Of a stretch of DNA of 64,000 nt, positions 47,149 through 58,087 are shown piece after piece. The position numbers were made by a program, and so were the translations under genes. The stretch is taken from positions 1-64,000 of the forward strand of contig MU400731.1 in the NCBI GenBank assembly GCA_022578965.1. The letters are read 5' to 3'. A model generated the notes under the pieces. That model ran no database searches, was not told the origin of the DNA, and saw nothing but the letters and a program-made list of their open reading frames with translations. Numbering within the stretch: position 1 is the first letter of the stretch; each line of letters opens with the position of its first letter. Source of the DNA: Xylaria sp. FL1777 (lineage: Eukaryota > Ascomycota > Sordariomycetes > Xylariales > Xylariaceae).

Positions 47149-50100
47149 TTAATCGAAACCCTCGAAATCACTATCCCCACCATGAGTCTCCGCCTGCGCA
47201 TCGTTACCATACTTCTCTTGGTTTTTCTTACGGACAGCGGCAAGTAGCTGCGCGAGATCCATATCACGTGCCTTCTCTTCGTCCGTCATCTTCTCCTTGC
47301 GCTCGGCCTCCCGCTTCCGCTGTCTCTTGTCACGGCGTGCGACCCTCATCTCCTCTTGCTCTTGCTTACCGCTCCAGGCCTCAGCATTGCGTTTGCGTTT
47401 TGCCCGATACGCCTCCGCTTCCACTGGGTTAGGGCCTCCCGTATTTAATGCTTCCAACCGTTGCTTTTCTCGGGTTTTGTTCTGATATGCATAGTTATCC
47501 CAGTCGATATCACAACCTAGGGACCGGTCGCCTTGAAAGTGGCGAGCTTCGGGCATTTTAGGAAGTCGGAGTAATCTTTCAAATTATGTCAGCCATTACA
47601 TTGCGTGAGAAAAAGGGAATTTGATTTGCGATTTACCCCCATCCATTACCCAGTGCCAACCAGTCAAGGTCTCCTGTGCGAAAGATACTGTTTTCCTAGT
47701 CAGCAAATCGCGATTCGACTCTAGGAAGACCGAAAAGTAGATACCTGCTAGCTGTATGTTTGCTATAACTGATTATGAGGTTAGCTTTGACGATCGTGAG
47801 TTCAAGAGGCTAAGAAACGCCAGAACTCTAGTACCAAAACTGTTCTGCAATGAAAAAATAATAGTCTTTTCCAAGGCAAAAAGAAAAGAAAAATCTTAGG
47901 CATTACTAACCTTCTCACCCAACTAACGAAAGCCTTTTGCGCCTTGTCATATAGTGCCCTATCCTTTTTAACAATGTCCCGTATTCGTGTAGCCGTTCGA
48001 TCTGCTTCGGAATCTGAAACTGCGACATCGAATTGCGTAAACGGCGTGATTGGTGTTTTCCTGACATCTAGAAATGTGATATAATCGCTCTCATTGGGCT
48101 GTAAAAGAACTGAGAAACAGATCAATATTCGCTACTCCGAGTCATATGTGCCAAGGTTCTAGTAAGAAAGGAGTACGACCTAGAAGGGATGGGTACTCTC
48201 CTTAGATTGTATGAAGGGGAAAATGACGTGTAATTATACTAACCAACTGAAAGTCCTCTTCTGCCTGCTCGCCCTGCTCGTCCACACCTATGTAAAAAGG
48301 TCTTAGGGTCTATTAGGAAATAAAACAGTCAGTGAATGGCTCGGCGAAAACTCTGGGAGATTTCGTAATTACTAAGTGATGAGGGGAGAAAATGATTGAT
48401 TAAGCAGTTCTTGCTCTTGAAACAGACCAAGGTGATGATAACGGGTCTGAAGACTAACCTATAGGAGGGTCTATCTGTAATACGAAGTCTACAGCAGGGA
48501 AGTCAAGTCCTATAAACACCAACAGTTAGCTTTGTTACTGAAAAGGGAAGTCCTGGGGTAGTGGAGTGGATAGGAGTTGAGAGCAAGAACTATTGTGAGA
48601 GCGATTGTCATCCGAGACAAGCCGTGAGAGAAAACAAAGACCAACCTCTTGCCGCAACATCAGTTGTTAAAAGTACAGATGGTTCTGTGGCGTTTAAGAA
48701 TTTCGAAACCCCCTTTTCTCTAACCTTTGCGTCTTGCTTCCCATGTAGTATATTGAGTTGAAAGCCTTCCGGCAATAGCGCAGGGAGTAAATGGGAGAAA
48801 TAATCCACCGCGGCGCATGTTGATAAGAATATAATACTCCTTAATGGCCTCGGTTCTAGATTCTCGAGTAAGCGGACGACCGATGGTAGCTTTTCCTGGG
48901 ATTGAGTAATAAGGTAAGTCATTTGAAGGCTTGCAGGCGTTTTCCGTTCCTCAATGACGTCTCCTGATTTCGTTTTCACTCTGACCGAGATTTTCACAGG
49001 ATTTCTTAGGCCGACGCGAATGATCTCAGAGACCGCTTCCCCAACACTTGCAGAAAAAAGTCCAGTCCTCCTCTGTTTCGGTAATCGTGAGAGAATCCCC
49101 TGAAGATCTGTCTTAAAGCCTAAATCTAGTAGACGATCTGCTATATATTAGCAAAATGCGCTACTCTGCAAACGCCTTTACTAGATGTTTAGGGCACCGC
49201 CCTCGTCGCATAGACGATGAAATAATAATTAACTCACTAGAGAAATTAGCAGGGAACTCAATGTAATTAATTCCGAAGAGTCGGATAAATGATGCTCTTA
49301 TACGTACCCTGCCTCGTCTAACACAAGAATTTCAAAGCTTGACTGGGGACAGTGGACGTGAGGTGAAGAAAGGAAGTCATTAAGTCGCCCAGGTGTTGAG
49401 ATGACGACGTTGGGTGAATGCCTCAAGAAGAAACTCAGATCCTGGGCAGGTGATATGCTACTGCCCCTCCCGCCTGACAGTAGCTGGGGAACTATAGCTG
49501 GGGAACTTGTGCCTGTAAAAAGCCTCGAGTTAGAACTTATAGCTTGCCACGAAGATTGGGCTTGTTATTGAGGGGTTGCTAAACATATGCAGAAGTAGAT
49601 GGTGCATGAAGGAATAAGGTCAGGCAGAAAATCTGACACGAAAATACATACTGGGTCGTTTTTCTTCATCGGACAAAAGACAGGGAGCCACCCCAGCAGA
49701 AGCAGGGTGGAACGCGATCAGGTCGGTGAGTGTCTTATGAATCTGAATGGCGAGCTCACGAGTGGGTGCAATGACTATAGCTGCTATGTGGTGCTTCTTC
49801 GTCGGCTCCTCAAGGCGGAGTATGCGATGTACTAGGGGGATCAAAAACGCGAGCGTCTTGCCACTGCCTGTTACCGCCTCAACCACCTGATTTCGTCAGT
49901 GTCTGCCGTTTCACGAACATGCGCGCATCCAACGCAATCCGGCGCCACATCCACGGGGTCACAAACCACATCCTTGTTTCCCGTACCCATCAATGGCCAA
50001 ACACCTATTAATATCAATATGAATATCTAGCCCAGAGGATCAAGTTTGGCTGACTTACTTGCTTGAACCGGAGTCGCCCGGGCAAATCCCATTGACGAGA

Positions 50101-50182
50101 CAGCATCTACAGACCAATCTGGAAAGCCTAACGAGGTCCAGGCTCGGGGGTCATTCTTCGTTGTCTTCGTTTCGGATGCCAT
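47149..50182 (-). CDS. SPB4: ATP-dependent RNA helicase SPB4 (60S ribosome biogenesis)
   Basis: This nucleolar DEAD-box helicase is needed for 27S pre-rRNA processing. Eleven exons: 50182-50059, 50004-49967, 49886-49652, 49512-49309, 49137-48646, 48509-48459, 48309-48244, 48109-47911, 47762-47745, 47688-47638, 47575-47149. They give 634 aa, the family length. Motifs in order: Q motif ATPVQ (~38), AVTGSGKT (~58-65), [19 protein letters not shown] (~197-201), [32 protein letters not shown] (~388-398). The C-terminus has [21 protein letters not shown] and a Lys/Glu/Arg-rich coiled tail. Two introns (49308-49138, within DEAD; 47637-47576) hold frame only if they start GGT; the canonical GT one base later adds a base. 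Several introns are long (130-170 nt). Confidence 0.9.
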
Positions 50183-51093
50183 CTCTCGGATTTAAACTAT
50201 CAAATGAACTAAGTGATTCATTGTCTTCGGTGTTTAGTATTAAAACGAACAGCACCAGCTTGTATGATAACGGGATGAGACCAGTATACGCTATAAGTTA
50301 GATTAAGTGTTGAGCCCTGGGAAAATTTAGGCGGTGTAGAGGGGCAATATGCGCTTATCTTAGCTTACTTCTCGGGTGGGACGGGCCTAAAAATGCTGTG
50401 AATGCAGGATGCAACGCAGCTGGTTTATTGTACCCTGGTCTTAAAACTCTTTGCTCTGTATAGAACCAAGGCGGTAACTAACAACTACCTAGTGCTACAT
50501 TTTATTTGAATGTAAAGATATAACCAGCCTATAACATGAAGCAGATCTAGAAGAATGTCACCTGAAGTGGAATACATAAAGCCAGTGTCCGCACATGTTG
50601 ACATCCTTCGCTTTAGGAGAGATTGTGATCTAAGAACAAGGAGCAGTGCCGACTTGATTTCAACACTAGAAACATTATGTCGAGGCAAAGGAAATACTCG
50701 CTCATCTGATTCATTATTGTAATCGTGGATTACTTATTGAGATGTGAGAATGGGAAATATAAATATAATACTTCAACAAATATTGTATGAGATAGTCGCT
50801 CATAGATAAGACCACAGATGATTCAGTATTATACCGTAACCTAGGTACCCGTATGGACGAAAGCGGAGTCCGTACGGTAGGTAGATCCGGACTGACTCAC
50901 CGGCGAGCAACGTGTCGGGGTTTGGTAACGGCCCCACACGCTTACATACAGTACCTATACTGGCCATCCGGATGCTAATACGGCCTATATAGAGAGTCAT
51001 GTAGAAGTATCTTGGCCGAGAGTCCTTAATTTATTACTACCCTCGGTATACCAAACAACACATTCCAAGACCAAACAACTCGAATAGTTTGTC
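50183..51093. other. Divergent promoter region
   Basis: This region lies between SPB4 (minus) and the methyltransferase (plus). It contains a nine-of-ten match to TACCTAGGTA (AACCTAGGTA, 50838-50847). Small open frames here lack domains. No other feature is seen. Confidence 0.45.
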
Positions 51094-52232
51094 ATGTCTA
51101 CCCCAATATCCACCATGCACGATGAGTCCATCGCCTCCTGGATAACGAATGCCGCCTATTGGGATGAAGGCATCCAGGAAGGCAACAAGTACTGGCAGCG
51201 CTTGCAGGAGCCCGCTCTTGAACGTATGATTCCATTCCAGTCTCAGACGGAAACGCGAGTTCTCGAGTTCGCAACAGGTAATGGCCTCGTGGCACGCTGG
51301 CTTGTTGGTAAAGGGGCTACAGTGCTAGCTACGGATGTTAGCACGGAGATGTTGGACTTCGCGAAACGTCGTGAGAGGCCCGAGCACCAGGGGAAGATTT
51401 CTTACAGGCAGCTAGATGTCACTAGCTCCCAAGCGTTGGACGCGTTGGCTCGTGAGAGCATTACGGTAAGTTAACCAAAGAGGAGAAACAGTGCACAGCA
51501 TACGGCTTAAGGCTTGGTCAAATGTATGCTAAGTTTAGTATCGGCGTGCTTCACAGGCGGATGGTTTCGACGTTGTCATTATCAACATGGCAATCATGGA
51601 TATCTCTACCATCGAACCGCTCGCCGCAGCGCTTCCAAAGTTGCTTAAGAAAAATGGCATGTAAGTCTTATCTTTCATGATACTAGATCCTAAGGACATC
51701 AATTCGTATAAACTACAAGACACCAGAACTGTTGAATATATGCTGTGTCTTGCCGTTGTGTCTGATACACTCGCCCTTCTCAGCTTCGTCGCTACCGTGT
51801 TGCATCCAGTCTTCATCACAAGCGGCGCTCGACGAAGCATTCAAATCGTGGACAGCGGACCAGACGGCTACATTGAAATTATCCGTGAGAAGACGATTGA
51901 GAAATATCTCGATGTGCCACCCTACTATGGTGTCGCATTACATGGACAACCAGCACGGCAGGTAAGAAAAGCCCATAGACCCTGTTAACAGGCGTTTAAT
52001 ACCTAGTTGATTCAATTCACCCAAAATTGGATATTATTAACTGATACAGGTCTACTATCACCGTCCGCTACACGAGCTATTCTCTACATTTTTCAAAGCT
52101 GGTCTCGTCATGGATGCTATGGAAGAGCCAGCGTTTACTTCTGCGGATGTCAATCCCGAACGTGTTGAGGTGACTTCGAACTATACGCAGCTTCCTACTA
52201 TACTTGCGTTTAGAATTCGGCGAGTCGTCTAA
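51094..52232 (+). CDS. Class I SAM-dependent methyltransferase
   Basis: Exons are 51094-51465, 51557-51660, 51784-51961 and 52050-52232, joined in frame to 278 aa. Donors are GTAAGT, GTAAGT and GTAAGA. The product has the class I fold order: motif I RVLEFATGNGLVARWL (~53-68), the acidic end of strand 2 in VLATDVS (~79-84), DVTSS after strand 3, strand 4 FDVVIINMAIMDI (~128-140) with a helix PLAAALPKLLKKNG, and strand 5 IFVATVLHP. The second half of motif I is ATGNG, not the common GCGTG, but the glycines are kept. A PPYYGVALHGQP segment and a C-terminal lobe (HRPLHELFSTFFKAGLVM) resemble small-molecule methyltransferases. No signal peptide. Substrate unknown; no biosynthetic partner lies alongside. 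Confidence 0.83.
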
Positions 52233-55200
52233 GAATAAGGCGATCGAGAAATAACGAAGGATGTAGATTAGTTAAGCTAAGACTTTAGGCATTGTGCCAG
52301 GCGCCAGATTGTAGCCTATGCTTGAAATGTGCTGGTGGAGATAAGAAACGCTGTTCTACCTTTGCATTTCATTTGCGACTTCTTATCAGAGCTCGATCCT
52401 TTCAGTTCTCGCATCATGAGTAACGTGTTCTCAAATTACCTCGTCATAGAAATCGCGTACAGAATGATATATTACATAGGAATCAATATTATAGAAGTAC
52501 GATCTGCTTAAATAGCAATTGTACAATTCCTCCAACAAGCCGTTGTCCTCGGTTAGACCAATTGTTTTCCCCCCACCGTAGTGTACAGCGTCGTCCGTAT
52601 ATTTATCTAAGGAGAGAGCGATATGATTGTAGAACTAACCAGCTTCAGCCCCCTTTAGCGGTATACTTGAGTCGCCCACCCATGGGACTTGCTAGGTTGT
52701 GCCTCTGTCCGCCCGTCTCGAGGTAGCTTGACAGAGGTGCCACCTAGGTGAGAAGTTCGCTACACATAGGGGTATCCGTATGGAACTTGATGTCAGGAGT
52801 GGCGGGTGTCAACGGTGGATGGCGTCGATAGATCCGGGGATGGGATATGTAATGTGCCTGGATATGAAGGCTGCTGTAGCCAAGCTCCTGGATTGATAGA
52901 ATTATCGGGCTTGAAACGACGAGCTATTCCGCACTGCTTTGCTATAGTACAAGTTAACTTTGGCATAGAAGGTCAAGAGGGACGTCGTCGAAACATCGAA
53001 AAGGGAATATGGGAACGAGTTTGACCTGGCTAGACTAAGAGGCTGCTTTCCGATACTGTCTTGGAGTTGCAGTTCAAGTTTCTCCAGCACTTTAGCCATT
53101 ATCGGAGTACGAGCACTTGATATGACGGACAGTGAAGCTAACGGGCTGGCTGCTTGTTCTTGGTATATCTGCAAGAAACATTATGTGAACTCAGGTTACT
53201 GAGGTGGGGGGCAATCTCTTGTCTTCACTTCTGAAATCTCGAAGCTAGAACTAATCATCATGTTATCATATATTTAGAGCTGTGATATTCCCTATTCCAA
53301 GCGAGCTTCAGGGGTATGCCCCTGTTCCGAGCAGCTGATCAACGCCATCAACACTTACTGGTCCTGAACATTCTCATCAACGTTAGTGTCTTTGACTGTA
53401 TTTTCGATGTTCAAATTTCCCTGCACGATTTAATTTGATTTGAGCGAGCTGAACATATCTGCCACTTCCCAGAAGCCTTGGCATGATAGTAGGCACCGTC
53501 TGTAATTTGAAGGTGATAACACTTGTAGTGACCCCAGCATTATTATCGAGGGTGTCTTCTAACGGAAATTTAGCTATATGAGCGCAATTGGGGATCGAAA
53601 TTGCTCTCCAAGTTAAGTGGCACCTAGTATGCTGTCGTAGCATAGTTAGGTGTTCCGAAAGGAGTCTTAGCGGTTGGAATATTACATGCACCTACGCGTC
53701 TGTTACGAAATAGGTCACCTTGAAAACTATAGCCCATATTCTTGAACACCTTACGCCGCATTTAACCTAGCAGATTCCAGATGCCACTAATGAGGGCGGA
53801 TTGAATAGGACCATCTAACCGTCTGCTAGGCTTATTAATCCGCGCACAGTCTAAGTGCCCCTTCACTGCCTTAGCTCGGATGAAGAGGCTGAAACTTGCG
53901 GAACACCGCCAGGCCAAGCCAGGATTGCCAAGTGACTCTCAGGAGTCGAAATCCAGGTCCGGAGTGGTACAAAGACATCCGTGCTGGCAGAGCTGAAACC
54001 GCCCTTAAGGCTAACCAATTCAAAGAATGTTCGGTTTCGCTAAATAAGGCTGGGAGTAGCATACCTATAGCGCCATGAAGTCCCAGTTTCACTCGGTACC
54101 GAATAGGCTGGATTACACTATACTGCGTAGGTATGGCGACCCTTGAATCTCATTGATACCGATATATCGTTGTGACTTTTGTTTCTCCAAAATCTTCTTT
54201 ACCTCAAGCCACAATACCCCTGATGACCTAATTCCTTCCGCAGTCATTCCGCCCCGGATGATGAGTCGTTCCGGTCGTCCAGCTACTCAGTAATACCCGT
54301 CCACCTTCCTACTAGCGCTTACCGCTCGTAACAACCAGAGTATGCGTATGCGACTTAGCCTACCTAGGTATAGCTAATTGAGCTAGTAGGAGGCAGGGCT
54401 AATTAACCATTTGATATATAGAGCTTACGGATATGTATGCGTAGGGTTGGATCCTATCCATTAAGCTAGCACCAAGAAAGAATTTAAGACGATTCTTCGA
54501 GATTGTCCAAGTCAGGGTAACCTGGGGTTTCAGGGTCGGAGCAGCGATGTTATTGTTGGTTCTTTTAAAGTCTGTCCTGCATACAAAAATCGGGTCGGTG
54601 GCCAGGGATCTCGCCAATTGCAAGCAGATTTATTCTTTGGCGCATCTCTAGTGTATCTCCTATACTACTGTAGATCCGGGTTCGATTTCCTGACGTGCAG
54701 GTTCCCACTACGCTTGCACACTTATAGTTGGTGTGCCAAGGTCCCCTGTAGAAAACCTATCTGTATACACTACTGTACGTACGTTTGATCCGATCAAGAT
54801 AATCGGCTGTAACTGCGTCGCGTGGGTGGGTGCTGCGGGTAACAGGGTCCCGAGCCGTATATCGAACCTGATATACAAAAAAGTGCTAGCGCGGACACTA
54901 CATTGATTCAGTCGGTATAATTAATGTTGATTGATTTCTAACCTACACTGCTACTGTACCTTGCAGGAATTTACTGCATAGGGAACCTTCTATCTTTGTC
55001 GTGGAGCGCGGCGTAGAAACATAGTCTAGAATGGCCTTTTCATATCTTTTTTCATGGCGACATTCCACAGACACAGGGAGATAACTACATTTTTCTATAT
55101 CCTTCCTTCAAGACAGTCTACGTGTAATTATCGTCATATACCTAATGTGACGAAAGATGTTTCGAACAGGATATTACAAATGTAGGGTATTTGCCACTAC

Positions 55201-56746
55201 CTATATACGTACGTAAATATGCATATGTAGGAACGGTACTACTTCTGCTAGTATATCACTTCACATAGTCTAGTGGTATCAATGAACACACAATGTAACC
55301 CTAAAGGTCTACCATAGCGTAACAAATCTCCGAGAAAGAATACATTAGCATGCAAGACTATAACGCTGGAGACTTTCATTGTCCCTAATTTGCCTACTTC
55401 GGCACAACTTATATGTAGGTCACAGGATAGCCTTGCAGCCCTGTCGCATTGGGTGTAGGTGGGGAGTGACGAAATCTCGTCAAGTCAGCTCTCATTGGGC
55501 ACTCCTGGCCAATTCGACTCTCATATTCAACACGAGAACCTCCGTGTCCCAAAAGAACTAGAAGGTCGAAGGGAACCTTAGGACATTAGATAATCACCGT
55601 TTGAAGAGTAAGTTTTGAAGAAAGGAATTGTTGAGAACCACCAGCGCATAGTTTCCAGACAGCCCACCCGGGCCGAGCCTTGAACGGTGTCTGGTTCTAG
55701 AGAAAAGAGGTTAAATATCACTAGTGCTCCATTAACTACTATTAACTACCGTATGCTCCACGCCCCTCCTTGCACGAAGGGGGCTTGACCCACATCATAC
55801 GGAAGGTCTAGGGTGATATATGCTATGGAACGAAGGTTTCGGTCTCTGATATGTAATGTCTCTAGCTTTAAATATTCAATCCTCACTTATATCAAGACAT
55901 ACTGGCGGCCGCAGTGATTACTCAAAGCAAGATAGAGATGAATATTTAAACATAGAATTTTAGTCGTCGCAATTCGAGTTTATTCTCGAACCCCTAGCCT
56001 CAGCTCTTGTTAAGTCTGACCCAAGTTCTACCCTGTCGAAAAAGGTGAAAAAATTGCTCACTATAATCTCCCGTGTAGCAGTAAAGATCACAGCTTATCT
56101 AACTCTATAATTAGTTCTGTAGTGTGGTAGGGCTATATAACCACACTATTTGCTAATACAGATTGCCTAGAAGAGTGTAGGATAAAAAAAAAAGGCGGGA
56201 GTCCATTAGCAGCCGCAGGATTTATCACAGTAGACGACCTCAATTTGCAGCTAACATTGTTTTCTTTTGCTAGGGAGCCTGAGTCATGTCAACTTTGATG
56301 GTAGGTCGCCTGAACCAGTCGGGTCACAGCCTGGCTTTAAAATCGTGGGGGTGCCGTAAAGCCGATCCATGCTAACCTGCACGAATAGAATAGGATGGGT
56401 AGTGTACACTACGCAGTACATATATGAATTCGACCAAGCTGATAAAGTATGTTGGTTTCAAGCCGCTTAGTTAGCGTATAAAATACGCATTAGGAAGGAT
56501 TTGGGCTTAAAGTAATCTCTCGACGCACACTAGCAAGAATATTCAAACCTGGCCTGTGCCGTAGACTAGGGGAATTCGGCTACAAGGACGGACCTGAAGC
56601 TAGTAAATTGTATGATCGTCTTAGCGTTGATAGAAGTTAGCCTTCCTTTAAACAGTGCAAGAGTGGTTATAACTAGCCATAGAATGACATTGGAAGTTCC
56701 AAAGATTTTCTCTATCTTCCGATCAGTTGGAATCTTGACTTCCAAG
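52233..56746. other. Gene-poor region, 4.5 kb
   Basis: No gene is called. Contents of note: a CACCTAGGTG palindrome at 52741-52750 and an exact TACCTAGGTA at 54361-54370; an exon-like stretch on the minus strand (about 53174-52990) preceded by a good acceptor (TTTCTTGCAG) but with no partner exons; and a tRNA B-box-like GGGTTCGATTTCC near 54680 without a foldable tRNA. The rest holds only random short frames. Confidence 0.45.
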
Positions 56747-58087
56747 ATGCCTGGTGCTACGCTTCCTACTCCAGATGAGATAGCCTGGATGCTATCACGT
56801 CCTAACGACAGTCGTATCCCGGACGTCTTCGCATCTGGGCTAATAACATTCACTGCCGCTACAATATTCATTGGTTTACGTCTATGGTCCCGACAGATCG
56901 CTAGAGGAAGGCTGGCTCTCGATGTTAGCGATTGGTTTGCTGTGGCGGCTTGGGTAGGTGCTCCTATATCCGCAAAGAAACTCGTACAGACTAACGAACA
57001 AAGTTTCTATTCCTTGTATTTACTGTCTCGTTCCTGGTAGGAACGAAGTACGGGGCAGGAAAGCATGCTGTGTTTGTGACAGATGCTCGTATACTAGGCA
57101 TAGTCAGTAATCCATTTCATAATTTGCTTAGAAATCTTGATCTCTTAGCTCGAATGAATCATTCTCTGCTAATGACCCCGAACTTTCTCTAGATGTTCAT
57201 TGTCCAAGAAAACCTTTATGCTTCCACTCTAGCATGTTTGAAGCTCAGTATTTTAAGCTTGTATAGGAACATTTTTGGGGCGTCTCTCACTTTTTACCGT
57301 TGGACTTGGGTCGTCAGCGCCTTTGTAGCGGAATGGTTCCTTCAGGTTGTGCTATCGACAAACCTACAATGTGTACCAATATCTGCTGCCTGGGATCCTA
57401 CTGTTAAAGCGACTTGCATCAATTACGGCATCGAAGCGCTTGTTGCCTACCTGATTAACATTATTACCGATCTCGTAATCTTGAGCATGCCTATCCCTAT
57501 AGTGTTGAAGCTCAATACTTCAAAGGCCCAGAAACGAAGATTGATTATTTCTTTCGCCGCAGGCGGCAGGTTAGTGCCTATAGGAACCTCCTCCCATTTG
57601 GCTGCTCGTTTGCTTACCATCAAAACAGTGCTTGTATTGTGAGCCTGGTTCAGCTTGCATATATTACTAAGTTGGGAAATTCGTCCGATGGGAGTTGTAA
57701 GTAGTCACCTACCGTCTTATATGCCGCCATTCTAATAAGTGTCCGTCGCCTCTAGGGACTATAATACCATCATCAATTTTAGGTGATGTAGAGTTAGCGA
57801 TCGGATTCCTTGCCACCTCGGTTGCCACTTATCGACCCCTTTACCGATTCATATTCAAAGACTCGCTCGGGAAAACTACAGGGCGACGGACAGGCTCTGG
57901 ATTTTCTCCCTACCACGGTAGCTCCGGAAGGAATCATTTCAGAGCAGATGCTACACCAGGCGCAAGACGTAATTCAGATGCTAATTCGGGAGAATCGCGA
58001 CGTGGCATAGTCGTGACTAATCATATCGAGCTGAGTAGGCACAACGCTGCGCAAGGATCGTGGATAAAGGTCGACGACGAACCATAG
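56747..58087 (+). CDS. PTH11-like rhodopsin-fold integral membrane protein
   Basis: Exons are 56747-56953, 57004-57102, 57193-57569, 57629-57696 and 57756-58087, joined in frame to 360 aa. Intron lengths are 50-90 nt; intron 1 has ACTAAC before its AG and intron 2 uses a GTCAGT donor. Seven hydrophobic segments fit the fungal rhodopsin domain of PTH11-type receptors: FASGLITFTAATIFIGLRLW (TM1), DWFAVAAWFLFLVFTVSF (TM2), the loop GTKYGAGKHAVFV, ENLYASTLACLKLSILSLY (TM3), then CVPISAAWDP, INIITDLVILSMPIPIVLKL, SACIVSLVQLAYI and a last helix. The cytosolic tail ends IELSRHN...WIKVDDEP, a typical ending for this family. Such proteins sense surface or nutrient cues at the plasma membrane. There is no CFEM domain. 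The first ATG may lie further upstream, but 56747 fits the family. Confidence 0.82.

Noticed and set aside
48231..48292. Alternative SPB4 exon frame reading [14 protein letters not shown]
   Set aside because: The acceptor CCTAATAG 18 bases upstream puts the same DNA in the frame of the conserved [11 protein letters not shown] motif.
54640..54710. Possible tRNA with GGGTTCGATTTCC
   Set aside because: The T-arm pairs only partly and no D-arm or acceptor stem could be built.
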